Shown: positions 48,961-59,883 of the stretch, one piece after another | Layout of the letters: each line of letters begins with the position of its first letter | How positions within the stretch are numbered: the stretch's first letter is position 1 | NCBI GenBank assembly: GCA_002900995.3 | Contig: CM035308.1 | Location: 992,001 to 1,056,000, forward strand | Reading direction: 5' to 3' | DNA from: Ganoderma boninense | Taxonomy: Eukaryota; Basidiomycota; Agaricomycetes; Polyporales; Polyporaceae | Length of the DNA: 64,000 bases | Program-made: the position numbers and the translations under genes | Notes under the pieces: generated by a model | Seen by the model: only the letters and a program-made list of their open reading frames with translations | What the model was told of the DNA's origin: nothing | The model's database searches: none

Positions 48961-51113
48961 ATGGCTGCAAGCCTCGACGCACTCTCATCTCCAACAGTCT
49001 CTGGGACAGTGTTTCTCTTGATATCACTCTTCCTTGTCTCAGTCCTCTGCAGGAAGTCATCTGGACTCCTTCCGCTCTTGCAAGTTCGCCAACGCTTGCC
49101 TCCTGGTCCCCCTGGTTTACCTCTCCTTGGAAATTTATTTGACCTTCCTCAAGGTTCACCTTGGGTCGGATACAGGGAGCTCTCCAGGAGATACGGTGCG
49201 TCGTCTCGTCTCGTCCCTGGCCTTGAGATCATCGTCGCTGACGCGCGGGCCTCAGGAAACCTGGTCCATCTGCAAATTCTGGGTCGTTCCATTCTTCTCA
49301 TCATCAACGACGTCAGCGTCGCATCCGACCTTCTCGAAAAGCTATCTACGAACAACTCCTCGCGCCCCGTGTCCACCGCAGTAGAGATGTGAGTTTTTAG
49401 CTCCTAACCGTTGGGTCCCCAAAAGTACATATTGCTTGCTCACCTGTGGGTCACAGGGTGGGCTGGGAGTGGAGCTTTGTCTTCATGCCCTACGGCAAAT
49501 GGTGGCGGCGGCACAGGCGTGCCTTCTGGCAGCACTTCAACCCCGGTGCAGTCCCCAGATATCGAGGGATCTTGGAGCAGGGTGCGCATCGGCTGCTCGG
49601 TCGGCTTCTCGCGGCCCCAGACCAACTTGAGAAACATATCCGGTAGTGAGTGTACCCCCTCACCTACTTATCTCCGACCGGCTTGGCGTGATGATGGGTG
49701 CATTGGCAGCGCCTTGGGGACGTCAATTTGCAAAGCAGCGCACGGCCTAGACATCGCTGAGCAGGACGACGAGAGGATGGGGATCTTCGAAAGGGCGCTC
49801 AAGAGCGTGGATGTGCTGGTCGAAGGCTCGACAGTACTGGAGTATATGCCGTTTCTGACCGCCATCCCCACGTGACTCCCCGGAACCGGCTTCTTGCGAC
49901 GTCTTGCCGAGGACAGGAAATACGCGCACATGCTCAGAGAGCTACCGTGGACTCAGGCCAAAGAGATGATGGCAAGTGCTACAGCGTGGTCTGCTGTTCA
50001 CTCACTCCGTTGCTCAGCGAACGCATTCAGGCTAGCGGGACGGGCCCGAACTCAATGGCGAGCGCAATACTGAAGGAGCTCTCCCGACTGGATGACCTCG
50101 CATCTGCAGCGGAAGAAGAAAATATCGCCATGAGCGTCACCGGCGTGGCCTACGCAGGTAAGAATTCAGCGCCTCGCGCCTTTTGTAAAGTTTCATGCCT
50201 CGCTCACTGAGCGGCATTATAGCGGGTCTGGACACGGTTAGTGCCCGTCTTGTTCGGGACCGCCCGTGCTGCTGCTGAGGTAGACGAAAGCAATACGCCA
50301 CAATCCAAAGCCTCTTTCCCGCGCTTGCCCTTCACCCCGAAGTCCAGCGCAGCGCAAGGGCAGAGCTTGATAGGGTAGTGGGGCCCGACAGGCTGCCAAC
50401 GTTTGCGGACCGGGACGACCTGCCGTACGTCTCTGGGGTCATCAAGGAGCTCCTCCGGTGGCACAGTGTCGCTCCCCTGGGCGTTGCGCACTGCAGCGTG
50501 GCGGACGACGAGTGCAACGGGCACTTCATCCCCGCGGATACAACCATCTTGGTCAACATGTGGTAGGTATCCTCATTCGTTGACATTGGTTGCCCACGGG
50601 TGGTCTGACACTCTGCCTAGGGCAATCGCCCACGACCCCACACGGTATCCGGAACCGGACAGGTTTAGACCCGAGAGATACCTGAAGGAGGGCAAACTAA
50701 ACCCCGACGCGCCTGATCCCACTGAGTTCTGCTTTGGATTCGGACGTCGGTATGTCATAAGCGTACATAATATGAGTCAGTGTCAAATTGCTCAACTGTT
50801 GACAGCATCTGCCCGGGACGATATTTCGCCCAGGCGACATTGTTCATCTTTGTCGCGTGCGTGTTGCACGTATTCGATGTCACGCCTCCTCTGGATAAGG
50901 ACGGTCGACCGATCAGAATCGAGCTCGAAGCGGCGGCCGGGATAATTTCGTAAGTGTTTGAGACGTGCAAGGTAGGAAGCGTGTTTGTGACCTCCCCCTG
51001 TTCACTACAGATATATGAAAGACTCGAGATGCACAATTCGACCACGCTCTTCGAGTGCGGAGCAGCTTATACACCGCACTATCCTCGAGGAGCCCGCAGC
51101 GTTGTTGTTATGA
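48961..51113 (+). pseudogene. Cytochrome P450 no. 2, broken by one nonsense codon
   Basis: Closest paralogue of the first copy. Exons 48961-49195, 49256-49388, 49457-49645, 49710-49971, 50031-50157, 50223-50236, 50291-50562, 50621-50749, 50806-50949 and 51011-51113 would make 535 codons plus stop position included (536). All P450 motifs are present: LPPGPPGLPLLGN, WWRRHRR, AGLDT (316-320), KELLRW, RPERY and FGFGRRICPG with Cys456. But codon 241 (49873-49875) is TGA where the first copy has TGG, inside exon 4 of the conserved FLTAIPTWLPGTGF stretch. All splice sites, other exons and the native stop remain intact, so the lesion is recent, a segregating allele, or a sequence error. Intron 4 starts with GCAAGT (GC-AG). 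Exon 2 carries one extra Ile codon. Confidence 0.85.
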
Positions 51114-51760
51114 TCCACTTGCCGTTGTGGACTTCCTGACACAATATTATCTGTCCGTTGGCAAAGATTGCGTCTGTGCTCTTCAAGCAGAGGCAGCTTT
51201 GCGATGTTGCTCGTGCTGTGGACTCGCCAATGGAAGCATGCATTTGGCCGTTTGTGTTGAACTCGGCGGCTGCAGGAAACGTCTGGTGGGGCATTGACTG
51301 CCGTGTATTATCACGGTGCGTCAATAGACAACAGATGGTGATTTATAGGTCTTGATGCTTTCCCTTTTGGACCCTGAACGACGTCCGCGACGATCGGTCC
51401 GAGTCGTCATGGGGCCTCTGCCGCTTCGACAAACCATTGTCTCTATTGAACGCCACTCCGATATCATATCGTGCAGCTCAGCTCACAGGGATTACAAGTT
51501 CCAAACAGGGATCTATGCGGTGGATATATTTACAGGTCGTGGGCCTTCAACTTTCTCCCCCCCCCCCGTGTGCTAAGCCAATTACCGTCATCCTTCTGTC
51601 AACCTGACTCGACCTTCTGTCCAGCTCCTCTGTGTTCCCTACCAGCGTCGTCGAAACCTTACCGCGGATCGCTGGCAGGCGTGAGATTCTTCGTGTGCGC
51701 ATCCGGTATATAAAGTGGTCGCGATGACATTGGGGACATCGTTCGCGACCCACGTCCACG
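51114..51760. other. Spacer between P450 no. 2 and no. 3
   Basis: About 650 bp; no coding sequence recognised. A run of nine or more C is present near 51549. The final 60 bp contain the TATA box of the next gene. Confidence 0.4.
51707..51714 (+). promoter_or_regulatory. TATA box of P450 no. 3
   Basis: Perfect TATATAAA, 47 bp before the start codon of the third P450. Confidence 0.65.
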
Positions 51761-53882
51761 ATGGTTGTGACCTCCGCTTTCACATCAGGTTTCGCGGCGG
51801 TCTGCGCTACCGTCCTGCTCTACCTTACGCTTTACTTGCGTTCAGTTATCCTATGGAGGAGGCGTACTCGTGGGAGACCGTTACCGCCCGGCCCCCCAGG
51901 ACTCCCCATTATCGGGAACTGGCTCGATATGCCCACGTCGAGACAGTGGCTTGGATTGGCGGATCTGGGCAAGGAGTATGGTGCGTATGTCGCAGTAATG
52001 TGCAGTTCTCGGACATTGATGTTGCTGTCAGGCGATATGATACATCTCCATGTTCCAGGGAAAGACCTGATCGTTCTCAACAGTGCTGCTGCAGTGTCCG
52101 AAGTGCTGGAGAAACGCACCGCAAACAGCTCTGATAGGCTCGTTGGACAGATCGTCGAACTGTGAGTGCTATACTACGCCTCGGCATTGCTACTTCAACT
52201 CCTCGCTGAGGCATGGGCCAAAAGTTCCGGGAGCGACTGGTCTCTCGGGTTGCTCACCTATGGGCAAAAGTGGAGACACTATCGGCGTGCACTATGGCAG
52301 CACTTCCATCCTGGCGCAATCGTGAAGTACCGGCCTGCACAAGAGTCCATAGTCCCCCTCTTCTTGAAGAAGCTCTTGGACACACCTGATGCGTACACGG
52401 ACCATGTACAGTTGTAAGTCCATCCCCTTCTCCGAGCGCATGCATTCGATGCCAATTTGTCACAACATTGCTGCCAGCGTCTTCTCCGCAACGTTGCTAA
52501 AGGTCGTATATGGCATCGATATCGACGATGGCAACCACGAAATGGTGCACAACCTCCGAGAGGCAGTCGAGGGCATCTCCGAATGCTTCGTCCCTGGGAA
52601 GTTCCTCGTCGACTACATTTCATGGCTGAGGTACATCCCCGAGTGGTTTCCTGGAGCCGGATTCCAGAAGAAGTGTGCTACATGGCGCGCGAAGCAAGCG
52701 ATCCTGAGGAACGTCCCGTTCGAACGGCGGAATACGTCTCTTGTAAGTGCTGGTGCAACCGCGGCGAACGCGAGTGCTGATATGTCCCAGTGCAATAGCG
52801 ACTACGTTATGGTGCCGTGTGTGACAGTCCTTGACCAGCTGCTGGCCGGGGTCACGAAGAAGGATAGCTCGAACGGTGCCCAGTATTGGGACGACCTCGC
52901 CAAGTCCGTCGCGGCCATTGTTTATGAAGGTGATGAGTGTCATTATCGTCCCCTCCCTGCATGACACTGACCGTCTCATCGTCCTATCAGCTGGTGCAGA
53001 TACGGTGCGGGAGGTCCCCACACGTGTTGCACTGTTCCTGCTGACCGACGTCCGGTACAGTCAATTGCAACCATGCAGAGCACATTGCTTGCCATGTCGC
53101 TGTACCCCGAGGTACAGCAAAAAGCCCAAGCCGAGTTGGACCGTGTCGTCGGACCCCTACGCCTCCCCGGTTTCGCCGATTTCAATTCCCTCGTGTACAT
53201 CCAGGCCATAGTCAAGGAATCGATTCGGTGGCACACGGTCACGCCTTTGGGCATTCCACACCGCACGATGGAGGACGACTTCTTCCGGGGGTATTTCGTG
53301 CCTGCAGGCTCTGTCATCATATCCAACAGCTGGTTAGTTTCCACCTCCAGGAGCTGACAGCAGAGAAAGCTTCATGCTGACATGCATTGTGAACAGGGCG
53401 TGTATGCGCGATCCGAACGTCTACAAAGACCCGGACGAGTACCGTCCGGATCGGTTCATTCGTGATGGCAAGCTGGACCCAGACGTTCTCGATCCAGCGA
53501 CAATTATTTTCGGCTCTGGCAGAAGGTAAGTCTGTTCGCCAAATGCTTGTGTTGTGCTGAATGTCCTGAACTCGTTTATCGAGGATATGTCCGGGGAGAT
53601 ATTTCGCGGAGTCGATGCTCTTCCTGAACGTGGCGTGTGCTTTGCACGTCTTCAATGTCAGCGCCCCTCTTGACAGCGAGGGGAACCGGATCCGAATCGA
53701 GCCACGTTTGGCCGATGGTGGCGTGTCGTGAGTATATCCTGAACCGCTCACCATCGAGGTGTAGAGAGTCAGGGCGGCTGACCTCCCTGCTCAGCTATCT
53801 TGAAGACTGCCGGTGCACTCTCAAACCGCGGTCTCCTTCGGCTGCAGCTTTGGTTGAACGCGAGGTCGCGGCGATGTGTTAG
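51761..53882 (+). CDS. Cytochrome P450 no. 3 of tandem array, intact
   Basis: Predicted membrane-anchored monooxygenase; substrate unknown. Exons 51761-51980, 52032-52161, 52225-52413, 52478-52742, 52791-52929, 52991-53004, 53061-53332, 53397-53525, 53584-53727 and 53795-53882 give 529 aa. Seen: N-terminal hydrophobic helix followed by WRRRTRG, hinge LPPGPPGLPIIGN, C-helix WRHYRRALWQ, I-helix AGADT (315-319), KESIRW (Glu372, Arg375), RPDRF, and FGSGRRICPG with Cys455 (Ser replaces the usual second Phe-Gly Phe). The C-terminus YLEDCRCTLKPRS matches the family. It shares intron positions with all other copies but is diverged from both pairs, so it may represent the oldest split in the array. 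No lesion found. Confidence 0.92.
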
Positions 53883-55035
53883 CTATCGCATGCTCTGGTC
53901 AGCAGAGAATGATGCATACCGTGCCAGCTAACGTTGAGGCAGCTCAGGCCTCAGGCTCTGGCAGACTCAATTTCTTCGGACTCTTCATGTTCATGTAGTA
54001 CTACCGAATGGGACTCGCTCGGAAACTTATCGAGAAGTGGTGCATGCATGATGGTGGCACTAGTATGATGATGAGATGATTGACCACTGATCTGGCTGTG
54101 TTGGTGTATGGAGACTGCTGATGAGGTCCCCTCAACTCGCTGAAGCCTGACCGTACAGTGGTCGCCAGCGTCGCGGTCACGCTGGTGACCGACCACGAGC
54201 TTGTGACCATTGGCGTTGACGCGTGGGGCTGTTTTGGGTGTCGTCGAGCGCCCTCAGGCAACCCTCGCTCAGGCAGGCTCACGCTCGTCCGTCCAACACC
54301 GGTAACTTGGATACTCTGCCTCCGCGTCCCTCCGCAGACTTCTCTTCAATTAAGACTATTCACTATCGCTCAGTACCGTGCCTGCAGACCTACCATAATT
54401 TCTCATGAGAAACTATCAGGGCCCACCAAGAGGCGACGGCTGAGAGGATGGTCGGACTGGATGGCTACAGGTACGCCGAATTGCGCTACATTACTCTGAC
54501 ATGTTCTCTGGTCTCACACGGCGAGATAGCCTTGCGATCCAAGTTGCACTCCTCGGTTCTCAGCCCACCCTCCACCCCTCCAAAGATGTTCAGCGCAACA
54601 CCTCACTCGACTGCAATTCTCTTGTTTATCCCTCGCATCCTGTGTCCCATCGCTGTAGAGAGTGAATGACGGCGCGTTTGGCAGAGTGGATTGGCAATCC
54701 TAAAGCTGATTTTGTTTGCTTGTCTGCGCCTTCAGGCTTAGCTTATCGGACAAGAACGCCCCAATCTGTCTCCACCCTGGTGACACAGAGCGTCGGTGTT
54801 AACGTGCTTGGGTATTCGCCGTTTTGGGAGGATCGTCGCTTGAAGCTTGGGCAGGTGAGCATACTCTTGCACTGCCCTCAGCAGCTACATTTCAACCATT
54901 ATCTCGCTGCACAGCGAATGGTCCTTGTTTCCGTCATCCTTGTTCATCCGCCCCTCCAACTTTTCTGACCGGTCAAACTCAACCGCCTGTGACCATTGTT
55001 TTCTGTACCGCCTGTGGGTGCTTCTGAAGCTTGCC
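53883..55035. other. Spacer between P450 no. 3 and no. 4
   Basis: About 1.15 kb, the longest gap in the array. No P450 remnant, tRNA or other gene could be supported. No TATA box is evident near the fourth gene, unlike the other copies. Confidence 0.4.
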
Positions 55036-57168
55036 ATGGCCGACTTCAAGTCCTGGGACCCTTCTTCCCGTCATGTGGCTTCATTAGCGGCAATAATTGT
55101 CACATTCTTCTTCCTCTACGTGCGCTCTCTCCTGGCGCGTCTGCGTCGGCCACCCTTGCCACCAGGTCCTCGGCCCCTTCCCTTCGTCGGCAACATATTT
55201 GATATGCCCCAGGTTCGGATGTGGGAGGGCTTAAGAGACCTGTGCGCGAAACACGGTGCGCATATAGCCATCTCTACAGTTGGCAGTCACACGTTAACAT
55301 GGAAAGGGGTAGGCGACATCGTTCGACTACGAATGTTCACCCAGGAAATGGTCATTCTGGGAAGTCCTGAGGTCATATTTGAGCTGTTGGACAAGCGCTC
55401 CGCGAACACCTCGGATCGCAAGCAGACGCCGAGCATATCGTTGTGCGTGCTGTTCGGACGCTGTCTTTCATTGAATCCTTGTGCTGAACAATTCCCGTGA
55501 ACAGGATGGGTCATGACACCACCTTTGGCCTCATGCCGTACGGACAGCGGTGGAGGATTCATCGACGAGCATTCTGGCAGCAGTTCAACCCAACAAGCGT
55601 CACGACGTATCATGCAGTGCTGCGCGACATGGCCCCAAGGCTCCTCAGCGTGATGCTTAGAGATCCAGCAGGGCTGGAGGAGAGCTTACAAGAGTACGTG
55701 AACCATCGCCTTCTCTGGATTAACGCTGACAGTTTTTGGATGGGTCGCCATTCAAAGTTCTGTTGCAACGACGCTCCTCAGGACTCTCTACGGCTTTGAT
55801 GCCAAGGGCAGAGATGACAGGATGCTCTCCCTCATCTGGGACTGCGTCAAAGGCACCCGCGAGCTTCTCATTTCGGGCGGGTTCCTTATGGACTTCTTTC
55901 CCGTCCTTCGGTTTGCGCCGTCGTTTCTGCCGTTTCACCAAAAGTTAGCGAAATGGCGTGCAGCAAATGTGCGGTTCAAAGACGAGCCATTTGCACGATT
56001 CAAAGCACATCATGTAAGTCCACACTTCTTTCCGAAGGTCCTGGCAAGGGAATGACGGGTTGGGATCTAGAAAAACAGAAATCCTGATGAGTACCCGTGT
56101 ATGGTTGGCGAGGTCCTCGCAAGTTTGAGTGACGATAGCATTGAAGAGAGTGCTTTGGCTGATGCTGAACATATCGCGAAGGGTCTCACCCTGGACGCAA
56201 TCAATGGTAGGCTAGATGGACAGTGAATGTAAAACAGCATGCTAATGTTCCATGCAATCCTTCCCAGCGGGAACAGACACCGTAGGTTTTTCGACGTGTT
56301 CATCGAGGTTACGCTGACTCACGCTTTGCCAGACCACATCTATCCTCCTCACAATATTCTTTGCCCTGTCACTGTACCCTTCGATACAGCGGAAAGCCCA
56401 AGCCGAGCTCGATGCCGTTGTCGGCCCACACCGCCTACCCGACTTCAGCGACCGCGAGTCTCTCGTCTACCTTGAGGCGATCATCAAGGAGGCCATGCGA
56501 TGGATGCCATCGGCCCCGCTCGGGCTCACCCACTGTACAAGGGAGGACGAAGTGGTCAACGGGTACTTCATTCCCGCCGGGACAGTTCTATTGGCAAACA
56601 TCTGGTGCGTCGACCTCCAGTTCGTTCGACTATTAGGCTGACGATCTTGGTGGCCGTACGATGTGATGGATATATCAGGGCATGCTTGCACGACTCCGCT
56701 GTGTACGACGACCCAGAGACGTTCCGTCCTGAGCGATTTCTCCAAGATGGGAAGCTCAACCCAGACGCGCAGGACCCTGACTCGTTCTCGTTCGGCTTCG
56801 GTCGGAGGTAGTTGTCTCCCTCTTTCAATTCTTCTCTGCGCACCGATACTCACGTTATCTCTCGAGCAGGATCTGTCCCGGAAGACACTTCGGCCTTGCT
56901 GCTGTGTTCATCTATGCTGCCAGCGCACTGCATGTCTTCGAGTTCTCGCCACCGCTAGACGAGCAAGGCCGGGAGATCAGGATCAAGCCCCGGATGGCGA
57001 GCGGATTCGTATCGTGAGTATCTCACTCGCTGAGGTAGAACGACTTTGCTATTAGTGAGAGGGCGCTCACCAAGAGCACGGGACAGGCGACCTGAAGATG
57101 CGAGATGCATTGTCCGGCCCCGCTCTACTCTCGCTGAGGCGCTGATACTAACACATACGAAGATGTGA
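55036..57168 (+). CDS. Cytochrome P450 no. 4 of tandem array, intact
   Basis: Predicted membrane-anchored monooxygenase, closest to the fifth copy. Exons 55036-55255, 55313-55442, 55505-55693, 55758-56013, 56071-56206, 56268-56281, 56333-56604, 56679-56807, 56870-57013 and 57087-57168 give 523 aa. Seen: membrane helix, hinge [24 protein letters not shown]-helix AGTDT (311-315), KEAMRW (Glu368, Arg371), RPERF and [14 protein letters not shown] with Cys451. Exon 4 is 256 nt and exon 5 136 nt, as in the fifth copy, against 262-265 and 124-139 in copies 1-3. The last exon uses an acceptor at 57084-57086, giving [13 protein letters not shown], which matches the other copies; a nearer TAG acceptor would stop at once. 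Confidence 0.91.
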
Positions 57169-57616
57169 CTGGAGGTGTTGCATAAGTCGTCACGTATGAT
57201 TGATCTGAATTATTACCACCACAGATGTGTTTGCATCCTTGAATTGGCTTGAGCTTTAGCTTGCTCAACCTTCACCACCCGAGAGCCACCCATGTTACGG
57301 TTGCGCGAGGTGGACTGCGTCGGGGATTGTGCGAAGTCATGAACTATCACGAGTTGGGTCGCATGCATTACAGGTGGGCAAGCTCCAATGTGCGGCTCCC
57401 ACATGATGTAAACTGATCAATGTATGTGTTCTCCTAGGTCTTCTCCGGGAGCATGTTCAAGCGCTGCGATGGAAGGGCGCGCATCTTATCTGAGTTCAAT
57501 AGGTGTCGGGTAGTTTCTTTGCTTCTGACTGTCGGTGCCAGAGCTTGAATCTTCACCCTGAGGACTGATATAAATCCTTCTCTGTGCATTCGTTCGGATT
57601 CTCTTAGTCGTCCAGC
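57169..57616. other. Spacer between P450 no. 4 and no. 5
   Basis: About 450 bp, relatively AT-rich, with the TATA box of the fifth gene near its end. No gene seen. Confidence 0.45.
57570..57575 (+). promoter_or_regulatory. TATA box of P450 no. 5
   Basis: TATAAA, 42-47 bp before the start codon of the fifth P450, the same spacing as in copies 1-3. Confidence 0.6.
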
Positions 57617-59740
57617 ATGAGCTTGAACAGCCCTGATGTCACCCACCCTGCCTCTGCTAAGACCAGCGCAACTCTACTGTATGCGCTGGGCTTGTCGCTC
57701 TCCCTACTAGGGTTCTTATACCTGCGTTCTCTCGCTGCATGGAGAGCACGCTCACGAGGGCTCTCCACTCCGCCCGGTCCCCCGCCGCTTCCGTTCTTCG
57801 GAAACGCGTTGGATATGCCAAAGGCTAGGCAATGGGAGGGGTTCCGTGACCTTTGCGCAAAATATGGTACGTGCTGCTTTCAAACAAAGTAACAACGACT
57901 TCATCTGATGTACGCAGGAAATATCCTCTGCCTGCACGTATTCACCCAACCCGTGGTCGTCCTCGGCAGCGCAGACGTCGTCAGTGAATATCTCGACAAG
58001 CGCTCTGCGAACACGTCAGATCGCAAGCAAACGGCAAGCTTGCAACTGTGCGTACCTGTCACTCCGAGATCTGTTGACGTTGACAATGAGGCGAATCCAG
58101 AATAGGGTATGATACGGCCTTCGGCCTGATGTCGTACGGACCGGAATGGAAGCTCAGGCGGCGCGTGTTCTGGCAACACTTCAATCCAACCGTGATCACC
58201 AATTACCACACCATCCAACGGGAGACCGCTCGAACGCTCCTACGGACACTCCTCACACAGTCGTACGATGCTGAGAAGCATTTGACAGAGTAAGCGGTCT
58301 TGTCGTTGCAGTATGGCTGGGGTGCTGAACGCTGGAACACCAGGTGTGCAGCTACTACGCTCCTCCGCGTGCTGTATGGACTTGAAAAACAGCACGAGAT
58401 CGACGAATCCATAGCCGCGATCCAGGGAGGCCTCGAGGGCGCGCGGAACGTCCTTGTGTCAGGTGGCTTCCTTGTGGATTTCTTTCCTATTCTACGATAC
58501 TTGCCATCAGTCGTACCGTTCCAGAGACGGTTTGTTAAATGGCGGGCGGGGCTGGAGCGCCTCATGAACACACCGTTTGCGTGTTATCAAGCAGCTGCGG
58601 TCAGCTGGGAAAGCATCCTAATTTTGTGTTCTTCTTCGCTGAACTCTTTTGTAGGCACAGCTGGGTGACGATGCGCCCCCATCCGTTGTGGGTGACATGA
58701 TCGCCAACCTCCTTCCAGACGGCCAAGATACTGAGCACGTTGCCAATATCGAATTTATTGCCAAGCGCATTGCAGTGGATTCAATGCAAGGTATGTATGC
58801 GCAACATTTGCCTAGCACAGTGTTCCACAAAGCTAACAACCCCAATTTAGCCGGAACCGACACGGTTACTATTCCACCCCTTTTACTTTCAACGGGTAAT
58901 GGTGGGCTAATGAAGTGAATTTGTAGACGGTGTCCACGCTCGCAACTGTATTTCTCGCGATGTCTCTCTACCCGGACATCCAGAAGAAAGCTCAAGCAGA
59001 GCTAGATGCCGTCGTCGGCTCAGATCGTCTCCCAGACTTCAGCGACCGTGAGTCGCTCGTGTACATTGACGCGATCATCAAGGAGGCCCTCCGCTGGATG
59101 CCACCGGCCCCATTCGGCATCACACACTGCACGAGAGATGACGACGAACTGCGTGGATATTTCATCCCAGCAGGCACCGTGTTGATTGCAAACATCTGGT
59201 CCGTGCTCTCTGCGTCGCACACATACAATGATGGCCAAGTAACGGCTCACCTGACAGGGCTTGCCTGCACGACCCCGAAGTGTACGAGAACCCAGAAGAG
59301 TTCCGTCCGGAACGCTTCCTTCGCAATGGGAAGCCTGACCCCAGTGCGCGAGATCCGAACGATTTTGTTTTCGGGTTTGGCAGAAGGTGCGTCTGCGTGC
59401 CAGTGCACATCTAATGCATGCTGGAACAACTGTTTATTATCTGATTTGTTCACGCCAGGACCTGTCCCGGAAGACATTTTGGCCTCGCAGCGCTCTTCAT
59501 CAACGTTGCAAGCGTGCTACACACCTTCAATATCTCACCTCCATTAGATGATCGTGGTCAAGAGGTCGTCGTTGAGCCACGTATGGCTAATGGATTTTCC
59601 TCGTGAGTGTGCGCTTCCAGCTCTGCGAGTTGTTTTTGGACTGACATGAAATGTATAGTAGGCATCCGGAAGACTCCCGAGTCCAGCTCAAGCCTCGCTC
59701 CCCAGAAGTTGAGGCTCTAATCCTGCGGTCCAGCGGCTGA
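57617..59740 (+). CDS. Cytochrome P450 no. 5 of tandem array, intact
   Basis: Predicted membrane-anchored monooxygenase; substrate unknown. Exons 57617-57866, 57918-58047, 58101-58289, 58344-58599, 58655-58790, 58851-58864, 58927-59198, 59258-59386, 59459-59602 and 59659-59740 give 533 aa. Seen: hydrophobic N-terminal helix, hinge [24 protein letters not shown]-helix AGTDT (321-325), KEALRW (Glu378, Arg381), RPERF and [14 protein letters not shown] with Cys461 (Thr for the Ile of the other copies). Exon 3 uses the acceptor at 58099-58100; the next AG would put a stop in frame. The C-terminus is [14 protein letters not shown] followed by a short tail. It ends 144 bp before the stop of the convergent F-box gene. 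Confidence 0.92.
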
Positions 59741-59883
59741 AGCCCAGCAGCTTGAACTTCGGCCGTCACTCTACTATGTTCCTCAAGAATACCGACCTTC
59801 ACGAACTTGTAGGATGTATAGGAATTGCGATTCGGTTCGGAAGTTATTTAAATTGTAATGACGTACAGTAAGGGTCGAGGCGA

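Noticed and set aside
54666..54968. Possible tRNA, or small protein, upstream of P450 no. 4
   Set aside because: A stretch resembles a Ser/Leu tRNA D-arm, but no matching T-arm or acceptor stem was found, and the open frame matches no protein family.
46202..59740. Complete secondary-metabolite gene cluster
   Set aside because: No terpene cyclase, polyketide synthase, peptide synthetase, transferase or transporter of a metabolite was found in or beside the array; the neighbours are a housekeeping antiporter and F-box genes.
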